The notes under the pieces are model-generated. The model was not told the origin of the DNA, did not search any database, and saw only the letters and a program-made list of their open reading frames with translations. 17,224 bases of DNA from Bacteroidota bacterium. Lineage in GTDB: Bacteria; Bacteroidota; Ignavibacteria; Ignavibacteriales; Melioribacteraceae. The translations under genes were made by a program, and so were the position numbers. The first letter of the stretch is position 1. The number at the start of each line of letters is the position of its first letter. Where the stretch lies: positions 1 through 17,224 of the forward strand of contig JAEXOD010000178.1 in the NCBI GenBank assembly GCA_023447335.1, written 5' to 3'. Below are positions 1-7,872 of the stretch, piece after piece.

Positions 1-861
1 ATTACTTCGTTTATCAAACGACCCAAAAAAATTCAAACTATTAACTCGATAATTTAAATTCAAAGAGCCATTATATTTATCTCTAGTACCTGCATTCGCA
101 CTTATCGAACCGTTAAAACCGGTAGCAACATTTTTTTTCAATATAATATTTATTATTCCACCCGTCCCTTCCGGATCATATTTTGCTGATGGATTAGTAA
201 CTAATTCTACGGATTCTATTGCACTAGCAGGTATTTGAGCCAATGCATCTTCCGGACTAACAGCTACCATACCGTTTGGTTTGCCGTCAATAAGGATAGT
301 TAAATTTGTGTTTCCCCTTAAACTTACAGTTCCGTCAGCATCAACATTAACCGAAGGTATATTTTGTAAAATATCAACTGCAGTTCCACCTACACTTGTT
401 AGCATTTTATCTACATTTATGACCTTTTTTTCAATATTGTATGTGTACATTTCTTTTTGACCGGTCACTTCTACTTGCCCCATTGAAATCGACTTTTGAC
501 TTAATTTAATTTCTCCGAGATCAATTTCCAAATTTTTCGGATTTATCATCAAATCACTTATAATGCTTGTTTCATAACCAATAAAACTCGTCTTACAATA
601 ATATTTACCGTTTCTTAAATTTTCTATCTCAAAAAAACCTGATTTATTGCTCACGGTTCCGGTAACAAGTGAAGAATCCATCAACGAAAATAGTGCAATA
701 TTACCATATTCAATAGGGCTGCCTGTTTGTGCATCAAATAAATAACCAACTATTTTTCCGTTAATAGGATTTATGTTACCGTTTTTCGATTCTTGAGGAA
801 ATATTACGCTAAGTGTTAAAAAAAAGAGAATCACCAAATGTTTAAGCTTTTTTTTCATCAT
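1..861 (-). CDS. TonB-dependent receptor, outer membrane beta-barrel family (N-terminal 287 residues, cut by window edge)
   Basis: This is the N-terminal part of an outer-membrane, TonB-dependent transporter. It begins at an ATGATG pair (859-861) and stays open to base 1, so the C-terminal barrel lies outside the window. Residues 1 to about 22 form a Lys-rich, hydrophobic signal peptide ending near FPQ. Residues about 34-120 form a carboxypeptidase-regulatory-like beta-sandwich (GYLFDAQTGSPIEYGNI, then GFFEIENL and GYET). Residues about 125-245 form the plug: a VTGQKE segment, DILQNIPSVNVDADG, LRGNTN, ILIDGKP at 189-195, and NPSAKYDPEGTGGIINIILKK at 223-243 (motif ends given). These plug motifs are characteristic of the Bacteroidota family usually named outer membrane beta-barrel family protein, which differs from SusC. 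The substrate cannot be told from this part. No SusD-like partner is visible. The nearest upstream gene is the kinase at 1169, about 300 nt away. Confidence 0.93.
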   Translation of the reverse strand, partial: MMKKKLKHLVILFFLTLSVIFPQESKNGNINPINGKIVGYLFDAQTGSPIEYGNIALFSLMDSSLVTGTVSNKSGFFEIENLRNGKYYCKTSFIGYETSIISDLMINPKNLEIDLGEIKLSQKSISMGQVEVTGQKEMYTYNIEKKVINVDKMLTSVGGTAVDILQNIPSVNVDADGTVSLRGNTNLTILIDGKPNGMVAVSPEDALAQIPASAIESVELVTNPSAKYDPEGTGGIINIILKKNVATGFNGSISANAGTRDKYNGSLNLNYRVNSLNFFGSFDKRSN

Positions 862-1168
862 TTTTCACCATTTTAATTATATTCTATATTACTAACAATA
901 ATTGTACCGTAATTGTTTAATATTTAATTAAGTTTTTCGAATTTTTTTTTACTTTAATAATGTAGCATTACGGATAAAATTTGCAGAACTTATAAAAATC
1001 CTAAGTTATCACACGCATTTTTTGACATATTTAGTTGTGATTTTGTGTCAACACCTTTTATGAAATTGCTTGGTAACTTTGTACCGAAGAAAATTTCAAA
1101 CCCAGATCTAAAGTAATTAGTATTTCTTCGCCCATACGGTCGGAAGTCAGTTCTAATAGGTCGAGATT
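862..1168. other. 307-nt intergenic region between the kinase and the TonB receptor gene
   Basis: No convincing gene was found here. On the minus strand, the frame of the upstream kinase stays open for 36 codons after its TAG stop (to a TAA at 1058-1060); see findings. Two weak inverted repeats are visible: AACTTA/TAAGTT at 987-992 and 1002-1007, and TTGACA/TGTCAA at 1022-1027 and 1046-1051. The first could be a poor terminator for the kinase, but it lacks a downstream T-run. The stretch 870-960 is extremely AT-rich and probably holds the receptor promoter, but I could not fix -35 and -10 boxes with confidence. Confidence 0.5.
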
Positions 1169-3958
1169 CTAAGAAAAAATTACCCGGAATTTTGATCCGA
1201 TTCCCTTTTCGCTCTCAACTTCGATGTCGGCATTATTTAACTCACAATACTTTTTAACAAGTGCAAGTCCTAAACCATTTCCTTCAAATTTTCTTGTATA
1301 TCCTTGTTCTTCCTGAGAAAACGGAGTAAAAAGCATCGGTAAATAATCATTAGATATCCCTATTCCGGAATCAGTTACTTCAATTACAAGTTTGCCTTCA
1401 TCATTTCTATAGATATTTATTTCAACTTTACCTTTTTCAGTATATTTTATTGCATTATCTACTAAGTTATTTACAATTTGTCCTACAGTATATTCATCCG
1501 CCCAAATAAACAAATCTTCAGTTTGAATGTTTACATTAAACTTCAGACCTTTTTCGGCAGCTACATACACTAACTCGTTTCTCACAGGATCTAGTAAATC
1601 GGTCGAAACATTTATATACTTCGAAACATAGTCATAAATTCCTGCTTGAACTTCTGACATATTTAATATTAAATCAATCGTTCTAATTATTCTCCTTCCG
1701 GCACTACTCATCGAAACGAAACAAGATTTAAACTCGTCATCTATTGAATCTTCCAACTCATCACGCAATAAAGAAGAAAAGCTTAGAATAGTATTAATAG
1801 GAGTACGAATTTCATGAGACATCTGCGCTAAGAATTCCGATTTTAATTTATCGGATTTTTCGGCTTGTTCTTTTGCTAAAATAAGTTTTTGTTCATCTAA
1901 TACCCTTTCTGTCACATCTAAAATAAACCCTTCAAACAACATATTGTTTTTACCTTCAACTACTATTGCAGAGCCAAATTCCTCTAACCATAAAACATGC
2001 CCCTTTTTATGCTTAATGCGATATCTAAAATGATAAGATCTCCCTTCTTCTATCGATTTATCCACCTCTCTCTTATTCTTTTCCGAATCTTCGGGAACAA
2101 CGATATCATTAAACGTTATTTTATTTTCTAGAAATAATGACTTATCATATCCGGTAATATTAGAAAATTGGTCATTTAAATAAATAATTGAATAGTTTTT
2201 ATCGTTTTTACTTAAATATATTATACCGGGAACATTTTCAGCAAGCATCCTAAAACGTTCTTCACTTTCATAAATTTTTTGCTGATTCTTTTTTAAATCA
2301 ATTGCTATTGCAATTTGAGAAGAAACAAAAGATAAAAGCTCTTTATCTTTTGCACCAAATACGGTATCTTCGAAATATATTTGAACAACTAAAGCGCCTA
2401 TCGTTTTTCCTTCAGGTGAAATAAGAGGAACTCCCAACCATTGTTTGGGAACCGTACCTATCAATTCTATCTGTCCTAATTTTGTAAGCTTCAATATTTC
2501 TTGCTCATTTAGGGATAATAATTCACCTTTCCGAATCAAATAATCAGTAATCCCCTTCCCACATTTTTGTTCTTCAAACTCTGTTAATTCAGAATTTGTA
2601 TCAATTTCATCAATATAGTAAGGAAATTTAATAGTTTGATTTTCATTATCGTAAACTGCTATAAAAAAGTTTTTAGCCGGAATAATATCGCTAACAGTGT
2701 TATGCACCAACCTATAAAATTCTTTAAGATTAACAGTAGAGTTAATTGCACTCGTAATTTTATATAAAGTCTCTGTCTTTACGTTTTTTTCAATTAACTC
2801 TTTTGCTTTTCTTCTTCCTAAAAGAAACCTTTGATATAAAAATAAGTTTAAAAGTAAAAATGAAAATATTCCTAAAACCAAAAAATTTCTAAAATTTCTT
2901 TGTTTTTCTAACTCTAATGTTTTTATTGTATTTTCTTGTTTTTCGTTTTCATATCTCGTTTGAATTTCAACAATTTGTTTATTCTGTTCGGCATTAAACA
3001 TTTTTTCATGAATTTCTGAATAAAGAACATAATAGTCTAAAGCAGTTTTATAATCTTTTTTATTCTTATAAATTTCATATAATAGTTTATAACTATCACC
3101 TAATTGAGGTTTTTGATCAATTTTTTTAGAAATCTCAATGGCTTTATTTAATGTTTGTAAAGCTGATTCGTAATCCCCTAACTGAAAATATTCATTTCCG
3201 ATACTAGTTAAAAGTAAAGCAGTTCCTTGAATATTCCCAAAATCTTCTATATATTTTAATGCTGTTTTAAAATAATCTATCGCAACAGAATGATTTCCCA
3301 AATCAGAATAGACTTTAGCTAAACTTTCATATGTTAGCGCAATCGCATTCAAATTATTGCTCTCTTTTAACAATAAAGAAGCTTTTTCGTGGTTTTCTAA
3401 TGCCTTATTAAAATTTTTAAGTCTTCTATAAATATTACCAATGTTGTTTAATGTAACAGAAATTGCAACTTTATCACCCAGATCTAATTTTATCTCTAAT
3501 GCTTTCTCAAAAAACTCGAGCGATTTTGGATAATTTTGTGCAGCCTGATATACAAGTGCTATGTTATTAAGTGAGGCAGCAATTGATTTTTTATCATCCA
3601 ATGTTTCTCTGATTTTAAGAGATAAAAGATGATTTTCTAAAGCTTTATCATAATTACCTAATATTGTATGAACAACTCCTTTTACATTGTATACTATTCC
3701 TTCTTCTTTTGGGCTTGGATGATTTCGAAGTAAATGAATAGCACTATCGGCTAAATTTAATGAAATGGAAGGATCAATATTTCTATATTCCCAAGCTAAA
3801 TCTACCAAAGGAACAATTTTATTTTTACCTATAGAATTTTTTGCTAAATTTTCCAGACTGTCAATAGTTTTTTTAACTATTGTTTGTGACCGAATATTTT
3901 GAAAAAATACAATCAGTAAAATTAGAGATACAAGAATAATATTTTTTATAACGTTCAT
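1169..3958 (-). CDS. TPR-containing hybrid-sensor-like histidine kinase with GAF and PAS domains
   Basis: This is a 929-residue membrane-anchored sensor histidine kinase, presumably autophosphorylating and passing phosphate to an unidentified response regulator. The order is: signal/anchor helix (residues 6-22); about six TPR repeats (about 85-320, with units such as GNYDKALENH, QNYPKSLEFF and GDYESALQTL), predicted periplasmic; a short coiled coil (325-357); a transmembrane helix (358-378); a GAF domain (about 395-555); a PAS/PAC domain (about 562-690, ending FILDVTER); a HisKA helix with the phospho-acceptor H715 in the H-box SHEIRTP; and an HATPase domain with N-box NLVDNAIKY (831-839), G1 DSGIGI (863-868) and G2 GNGLGLAL (893-900). 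All key kinase residues are intact. There is no receiver domain and no adjacent response regulator, so it looks like an orphan. No clear ribosome binding site precedes ATG 3956-3958. The input signal is unknown. Confidence 0.95.
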   Translation of the reverse strand: MNVIKNIILVSLILLIVFFQNIRSQTIVKKTIDSLENLAKNSIGKNKIVPLVDLAWEYRNIDPSISLNLADSAIHLLRNHPSPKEEGIVYNVKGVVHTILGNYDKALENHLLSLKIRETLDDKKSIAASLNNIALVYQAAQNYPKSLEFFEKALEIKLDLGDKVAISVTLNNIGNIYRRLKNFNKALENHEKASLLLKESNNLNAIALTYESLAKVYSDLGNHSVAIDYFKTALKYIEDFGNIQGTALLLTSIGNEYFQLGDYESALQTLNKAIEISKKIDQKPQLGDSYKLLYEIYKNKKDYKTALDYYVLYSEIHEKMFNAEQNKQIVEIQTRYENEKQENTIKTLELEKQRNFRNFLVLGIFSFLLLNLFLYQRFLLGRRKAKELIEKNVKTETLYKITSAINSTVNLKEFYRLVHNTVSDIIPAKNFFIAVYDNENQTIKFPYYIDEIDTNSELTEFEEQKCGKGITDYLIRKGELLSLNEQEILKLTKLGQIELIGTVPKQWLGVPLISPEGKTIGALVVQIYFEDTVFGAKDKELLSFVSSQIAIAIDLKKNQQKIYESEERFRMLAENVPGIIYLSKNDKNYSIIYLNDQFSNITGYDKSLFLENKITFNDIVVPEDSEKNKREVDKSIEEGRSYHFRYRIKHKKGHVLWLEEFGSAIVVEGKNNMLFEGFILDVTERVLDEQKLILAKEQAEKSDKLKSEFLAQMSHEIRTPINTILSFSSLLRDELEDSIDDEFKSCFVSMSSAGRRIIRTIDLILNMSEVQAGIYDYVSKYINVSTDLLDPVRNELVYVAAEKGLKFNVNIQTEDLFIWADEYTVGQIVNNLVDNAIKYTEKGKVEINIYRNDEGKLVIEVTDSGIGISNDYLPMLFTPFSQEEQGYTRKFEGNGLGLALVKKYCELNNADIEVESEKGIGSKFRVIFS

Positions 3959-4032
3959 TAAATTTAAAAGTTTTAATTAATTAAATATAAATTAAATAAA
4001 CGTAAAAAAAAATAGTAATTTTTAAAAACTTG

Positions 4033-4221
4033 TTAACGAGTGGCAAAAAATACGATAATAGAAGAAACAAATATAACTATTGCAGAGAGGACAAAAGCCC
4101 GTTTGATAATCTTTTGTTTATGTTTGTACTTTTTATAGCTATCATCAATATCAGGCTTATAATCTCCTTGTTTGATATCCCATTTATAGTATTGTTTATT
4201 TATTTCGAATTTATCGTTCAT
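4033..4221 (-). CDS. Small tail-anchored membrane protein, hypothetical (62 aa)
   Basis: I do not recognise this family. The 62-residue product has a polar N-terminal half rich in Lys, Asp and Tyr (residues 1-40), then a basic stretch (KHKQKIIKR, about 33-41), then one hydrophobic segment (about 42-60) that ends almost at the C-terminus. This is the layout of a tail-anchored inner-membrane protein with its N-terminus in the cytoplasm by the positive-inside rule. It lies on the same strand as its neighbours, 74 nt upstream of the kinase start and 69 nt downstream of the aldehyde dehydrogenase stop. The ribosome binding site is poor. A plus-strand ORF covers the same bases, but the minus-strand reading has the more protein-like composition. 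It may still be spurious. Confidence 0.5.
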   Translation of the reverse strand: MNDKFEINKQYYKWDIKQGDYKPDIDDSYKKYKHKQKIIKRAFVLSAIVIFVSSIIVFFATR

Positions 4222-4264
4222 AATATAATATTTTTTTAATGTAATATAACAAACTTGTTAGTCT

Positions 4265-4283
4265 AAAAAAATGATTTAAATCA
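4265..4283 (-). terminator. Weak possible terminator after the acylating aldehyde dehydrogenase
   Basis: Read on the minus strand, just past the stop of the aldehyde dehydrogenase, a 12-nt palindrome (TGATTTAAATCA, 4272-4283) is followed directly by seven T (complement of 4265-4271). The hairpin can form only about four A/T-rich pairs around a TTAA loop, so it is weak and may be chance in AT-rich DNA. Confidence 0.3.
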
Positions 4284-4290
4284 CTTTTTA

Positions 4291-5865
4291 TTAAAATTTG
4301 AAATTATTAATTATTTTATTTACTTCATCTAAACTAATTCCCGAACCCAATGACTCATTTATTTTAGATGTATTATATTTTGGATTAAATTCTGATAATG
4401 GATTTCCTGCTCTTGCGCGTAACCTATCCTCAATTTTTTCCATAAATCCAGTATTTCCTCCGGTAATGAATCCAGATTTTGTGTTCTCTAATGAAGTTAT
4501 TGTTTTACCTTGATTTAAAGGATTTACTTCAAATGCCAACGTTTTAATATTCAAAAGGTGTTCTGCAGTTACATTTTCCGATACAATCGATCCTCCCCAA
4601 GTACCGCAACCTAAGGTTAAAGACGGCATTAAACCGGTAGTATAACCTACAGCACCAAGCGAACTAGGAGTATTAACAAGAATTCTAAATGCAGGTTTTT
4701 CCATAGCAAATTTCATAACTACATCATTATCATTGCTATGAATAACCATTGTATGACCTATACCGCCGAAATTAAGTAATTCTATACACTTATGACAACC
4801 GTCTAACCAACCGTCAACTATATAAAATGCCAAAATCGGAGATAATTTTTCAGCCGATAACAATTCATCTTTCCGTACTCCCGAACACTCTGCAATTAGT
4901 ATTTTAGTAGAATCGGGAACAGAAAAGCCTGCAAACTCTGCAATCCACTTAGCAGATTTTCCAACAATATCTGCATTTAATTTCCCTCCTTTCATAACAT
5001 ATTGCTCAAGTTTTTTCTTTTCGGATTCATTACAAAAATAACAACCAAGTTTCTTTGCTTCGTCTATTACCTTATCTTTAATAGGTCTATCTGCAATAAT
5101 TGCTTGTTCTGAAGAACATAATGTTCCGTTATCAAATGTTTTACCTGTCACTATATCCGAAACGGCTTTAGTAACATTTGCCGTTCTCTCTATAAATGCC
5201 GGTACATTCCCTGCTCCTACTCCGTAAGAAGGTTTTCCGCTGCTATAAGCAGCCTTAACCATAGCATTACTACCTGTAGCAAGTATAACAGCAACATTTG
5301 GGTCTTTCATTAAGGCATCCGTCCCCTCTAAAGTAGGAATTGTCATACATTGTATTAATCCTTCGGGTGCTCCGGCTTTAATTGCAGCTTCTTTAATCAC
5401 TTTAACTGCCTCTAATGTACACTGTAATGCTTTAGGATGTGGACTTGCAACAATTGCATTTCTACTCTTCAAAGATATTATAGCTTTAAACATTACAGTA
5501 GATGTTGGATTAGTTGAGGGAACTAACGCAGCAACAACACCCATCGGCTCTGCAATTTTTATAATTTTTCCATTTTTTTGAACATCGATTATACCTACGG
5601 TCTTTAAATCTTTAATTGAATCCCATACTGCCTTTGTGGCAAAAGTATTTTTCGTTTTTTTATCTTCAATTTTTCCAAATCCCGTTTCTTCAACAGCAAG
5701 CTTTGCGAGTCTCTCGGCTTCGTTAAACCCGGCAATAACCATAGCATTAACTACCGAATCCACCTGTGCCTGACTAAAATGTTTAAATTCTAATTGAGCT
5801 TCTTTAGCTTTTTGACATAAGAACCGAACTTCTTGAGTTGAAAGTAAATCTTTATCGATATTCAT
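4291..5865 (-). CDS. CoA-acylating aldehyde dehydrogenase (acetaldehyde/propionaldehyde type) with C-terminal extension
   Basis: The 524-residue protein belongs to the acylating branch of the aldehyde dehydrogenases (EutE, PduP and AdhE N-domain relatives). It converts an aldehyde + CoA + NAD+ to acyl-CoA + NADH, or the reverse. The catalytic Cys is C250 in FDNGTLCSSEQ. The cofactor region has the acylating-type EPMGVVAALVPSTNP (106-120) and ATGSNAMVKAAYSSGKP (196-212) in place of the PWNFP of hydrolytic ALDHs. TLGCGTWGGSIVSENV (417-432) is typical of the C-terminal part. It exceeds the usual 460-470 residues because of a tail of about 65 residues (about 460-524) ending in an amphipathic helix (510-524). 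No alcohol dehydrogenase domain is fused, so it is not AdhE. It starts at ATG 5863-5865 with GAGG (complement of 5873-5876) 7 nt before. The substrate is uncertain: acetaldehyde, propionaldehyde or succinate semialdehyde are all possible. Confidence 0.9.
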   Translation of the reverse strand: MNIDKDLLSTQEVRFLCQKAKEAQLEFKHFSQAQVDSVVNAMVIAGFNEAERLAKLAVEETGFGKIEDKKTKNTFATKAVWDSIKDLKTVGIIDVQKNGKIIKIAEPMGVVAALVPSTNPTSTVMFKAIISLKSRNAIVASPHPKALQCTLEAVKVIKEAAIKAGAPEGLIQCMTIPTLEGTDALMKDPNVAVILATGSNAMVKAAYSSGKPSYGVGAGNVPAFIERTANVTKAVSDIVTGKTFDNGTLCSSEQAIIADRPIKDKVIDEAKKLGCYFCNESEKKKLEQYVMKGGKLNADIVGKSAKWIAEFAGFSVPDSTKILIAECSGVRKDELLSAEKLSPILAFYIVDGWLDGCHKCIELLNFGGIGHTMVIHSNDNDVVMKFAMEKPAFRILVNTPSSLGAVGYTTGLMPSLTLGCGTWGGSIVSENVTAEHLLNIKTLAFEVNPLNQGKTITSLENTKSGFITGGNTGFMEKIEDRLRARAGNPLSEFNPKYNTSKINESLGSGISLDEVNKIINNFKF

Positions 5866-5931
5866 AAATTATCCTCAAAATTAACTCCGAAATATAACTA
5901 AGATAATTTTAATCTTCAAGTAATAAAAAAA

Positions 5932-6756
5932 TTAAATCGAAATTGCTAGTTCTTCAAAAAACTGCTTATTTATTAAATCTCCTTTTAGCTCATAAGCTTT
6001 ATAAAGGTTGGATAATATTCTAACTAAAATCATCTTGATAGTTGTTTTTTCTTTTACAATAGTTAAAAACGATTCGTAACTTTCATCTGCCATTACTTTT
6101 AATTCTTTTTCCGAAATAATTTTCCCTCTGTTAAAACAATCAATCAATATAAAACTATCGTTAATAAATGCTTTAGCTAAAAAATGTCCGGGAAATCGGC
6201 AACCTTCAACATGATATCCCATTTTTTTAGCAGTCAGCATAAAAAGAATAGTTAAAGTAATAGGAAGTCCTTTTTTAAATGTTAATACGTAATCTATATT
6301 GCTATTTAACGGATTATAATAATCATCCTTACTTCCTTCATAACCTTCTCCTATAAAAAGAAAGTTTGCCAAATCTAAAACATTTCCGTCAACATTTTCT
6401 TTAATATACTTTAAAGATAATTCTTTTATTCTCTCATCTAAATTTGGATTATAAGTTATTCCGTAATCGTATTTTATTAATAATTCTAAAGCTCTTTCAA
6501 GTAATAAATATTCGTCATCTATTTCTAATACTTTAGACCATTGAAGTTTTAACCAAGTTCTTCGATTCTTTTTTATTATATCTTCAATCGGCTTAATTTT
6601 AGGATTATTTATAGAAATATTTAGATCCCCTAAGTCTTTTTCAAGCATCAAACCATACGCTTCGAATGCATTTCGAACTTCATTTATCACTTCTTCAGTA
6701 TCATCATCTAATAAGTCTAACAGTGAAATTAATTTATTTTGGTCAGTATTCATCAA
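5932..6756 (-). CDS. SirB1-family transglutaminase-like protein
   Basis: The 274-residue protein matches the SirB1 family (transglutaminase-like core 2). The diagnostic stretch runs from YYNPLNSNIDYVL (146-158) through KKGLPITLTILFM (161-173) to EGCRFPGHFLAKA (184-196) and ILIDCFNRG (203-211). H191 and D206 sit where the family has its conserved His and Asp. The N-terminal half (1-130) is helical and poorly conserved, and the C-terminal part (about 235-260) resembles the TPR-like helices that follow this domain elsewhere. No signal peptide is present, so it is cytoplasmic. The molecular role of the family is not firmly established. It lies 66 nt upstream of the aldehyde dehydrogenase on the same strand and could share its transcript. 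The start is the first of two Met codons; no good ribosome binding site is visible. Confidence 0.88.
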   Translation of the reverse strand: MMNTDQNKLISLLDLLDDDTEEVINEVRNAFEAYGLMLEKDLGDLNISINNPKIKPIEDIIKKNRRTWLKLQWSKVLEIDDEYLLLERALELLIKYDYGITYNPNLDERIKELSLKYIKENVDGNVLDLANFLFIGEGYEGSKDDYYNPLNSNIDYVLTFKKGLPITLTILFMLTAKKMGYHVEGCRFPGHFLAKAFINDSFILIDCFNRGKIISEKELKVMADESYESFLTIVKEKTTIKMILVRILSNLYKAYELKGDLINKQFFEELAISI

Positions 6757-6784
6757 TCAACCGATTAATAAGAAATATATAGTT

Positions 6785-6816
6785 TAAAAAAGTCCGAAAA
6801 TTTGACTTTTCGGACT
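6785..6816 (-). terminator. Intrinsic terminator of the YceI unit
   Basis: A perfect 10-bp stem (AGTCCGAAAA at 6791-6800 with TTTTCGGACT at 6807-6816) closes a 6-nt loop. On the minus strand it is followed by six T (complement of 6785-6790). It begins 8 nt after the YceI stop codon and separates that transcript from the SirB1 gene. Since a T-rich run also flanks the other side (6821-6825), it might work weakly in both directions. Confidence 0.9.
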
Positions 6817-6824
6817 CAAAATTT

Positions 6825-7457
6825 TTATTTATTGTTTCCTACAATATTTACTTCTATTTCAATTTCATCAGATACTTTACTTGGAATTGCTTTTCCTTTT
6901 ATATTGAAGTCAGAAAGTTTAATTGAAAATTTACCTCTTACATTAATTAAATCACCGGCAGCTCGCATTTTTGTCTGTTCATTTTCATCTAAATAAACTA
7001 ATGTAAAATCAGACGAAACACCTTTTGTAACTCCTTTTAGTGTAAAGTCTCCGGAAACGTTTAATACTACTTTATTTTCTTTCTTTTCAACAATATTATT
7101 AACTTTTTTTATTTCAAATGATATTTCAGGAAATTTTTCTGCATTTAACCAATCAGAAGATGTAAGATGTTCATCCCTAAGAGAAATTCCGGTCTTAATA
7201 CTTTTTACTGTTACGGAGACCTTCCCTTTTAATGTTTTCGAAACATTTTCTACATCAAAGCTAATACTCCCTTTAATGTCGTTAGAAATGCCTGTTATAT
7301 CTTCCAATATCGTTCTACTGTAAAATATCGCCTGATTTCTCCCTCCTTTATCTTCAAAAGTAAATGTTTGATTTCCTTTTGCTTTTACTTTTAGATCTTG
7401 AGCGAATATTGCTGATGCAAGAAAAAGAATCAAAATTGATAAAATAGATCTATTCAT
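6825..7457 (-). CDS. YceI-family secreted lipid-binding-like protein
   Basis: The 210-residue exported protein has a signal peptide (residues 1 to 19 or 20, ending AIFAQ) and then a single YceI domain. The domain features visible are an N-terminal FTFEDKGGRNQAIFYS, a central ISLRDEHLTSSDWLNAEKFPEISF (start and end of a 24-residue block, 94-117), and the DFTLKGVTKGV motif (136-146). YceI domains form lipocalin-like barrels that in characterised cases hold polyisoprenoid or similar lipids; the ligand here is unknown. It lies 4 nt after the upstream 92-residue membrane protein, with a strong AAGGAG ribosome binding site (complement of 7465-7470) 7 nt before the start that ends next to the upstream stop codon. 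A strong terminator follows. The C-terminal part is Lys-rich and the mature protein should be periplasmic. Confidence 0.93.
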   Translation of the reverse strand: MNRSILSILILFLASAIFAQDLKVKAKGNQTFTFEDKGGRNQAIFYSRTILEDITGISNDIKGSISFDVENVSKTLKGKVSVTVKSIKTGISLRDEHLTSSDWLNAEKFPEISFEIKKVNNIVEKKENKVVLNVSGDFTLKGVTKGVSSDFTLVYLDENEQTKMRAAGDLINVRGKFSIKLSDFNIKGKAIPSKVSDEIEIEVNIVGNNK

Positions 7458-7461
7458 TGTG

Positions 7462-7740
7462 TTACTCCTTAATTTGTGGTTTTAATTGTTTATCTTTAAA
7501 AACGTAGTACAAAATTCCTCCTATTAATAAACTTATACCAGTTATTAATAAAGTTAAATCTAATCCCCATATAAATTTATCTTCAGTTACTTTGTAAACT
7601 GTATCGAATAATTTATCTTTTTTTTCTACAACAACTGATGTTTTTGTTAATATATTAAATCCATAATAGATCCAAGGTAGAATTGAGAAAGTTGCTAATA
7701 AAATAGAGAAAATGACAGAGTTTTTTTGTTTAGCGTTCAT
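7462..7740 (-). CDS. Small two-helix membrane protein, hypothetical (92 aa)
   Basis: I do not recognise a named family. The 92-residue product has two hydrophobic helices (about 9-31 and 59-81) separated by a polar loop of about 27 residues rich in Lys, Asp and Val, and a short Lys-rich C-terminal tail. It is the first gene of a tight two-gene unit with the YceI gene, only 4 nt away. The close spacing suggests that the membrane protein and the secreted YceI protein act together, though this is inference. YceI genes elsewhere often sit beside small membrane proteins such as cytochrome b561, but this one lacks the four helices and haem His residues of that family. ATG 7738-7740 follows AGGA at about 10 nt. 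Confidence 0.75.
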   Translation of the reverse strand: MNAKQKNSVIFSILLATFSILPWIYYGFNILTKTSVVVEKKDKLFDTVYKVTEDKFIWGLDLTLLITGISLLIGGILYYVFKDKQLKPQIKE

Positions 7741-7766
7741 ATTAAATAATTCCTATTTTGATATTT

Positions 7767-7795
7767 ATAACATATTTTTTTTAATTATTGTTCAA
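7767..7795 (-). promoter_or_regulatory. Possible promoter of the 92-aa protein / YceI unit
   Basis: Read on the minus strand, TTGAAC (complement of 7790-7795) and TGTTAT (complement of 7767-7772) are separated by 17 nt, each matching four of six positions of the general bacterial -35 and -10 consensus. The leader to ATG 7740 would be short. In such AT-rich DNA this could arise by chance, and the group may use a different consensus. Confidence 0.25.
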
Positions 7796-7820
7796 AATCA
7801 AAATTGATTATTTGTTAAAA

Positions 7821-7840
7821 AAGAATTAACTTTAATTCTT
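7821..7840. repeat. Inverted repeat in the divergent pruA / YceI-unit intergenic region
   Basis: A perfect 8-bp inverted repeat, AAGAATTA (7821-7828) and TAATTCTT (7833-7840), is separated by ACTT. It lies 33 nt upstream of the pruA start, in the only divergent intergenic region of the first half of the window. It could be an operator for a dimeric regulator or a 5'-leader hairpin. It is A/T-only in its arms apart from one G/C pair, so chance is possible. Confidence 0.4.
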
Positions 7841-7872
7841 ATTTTTATTTTCATAAAACACGAGGATAACAT

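Noticed and set aside
862..1168. TTGACA/TGTCAA pair at 1022-1051 as a promoter or regulator site
   Set aside because: The arms are only 6 nt with an 18-nt spacer and no matching -10 box at the right distance, so chance is likely.
4030..4239. Plus-strand 69-residue ORF opposite the 62-residue small membrane protein
   Set aside because: It is a hydrophobic, Phe/Ile-rich translation of AT-rich DNA opposite a better candidate on the strand used by all neighbours.
4291..5865. Reading the acylating aldehyde dehydrogenase as bifunctional AdhE
   Set aside because: The protein is 524 residues and no iron-type alcohol dehydrogenase domain is fused or adjacent.
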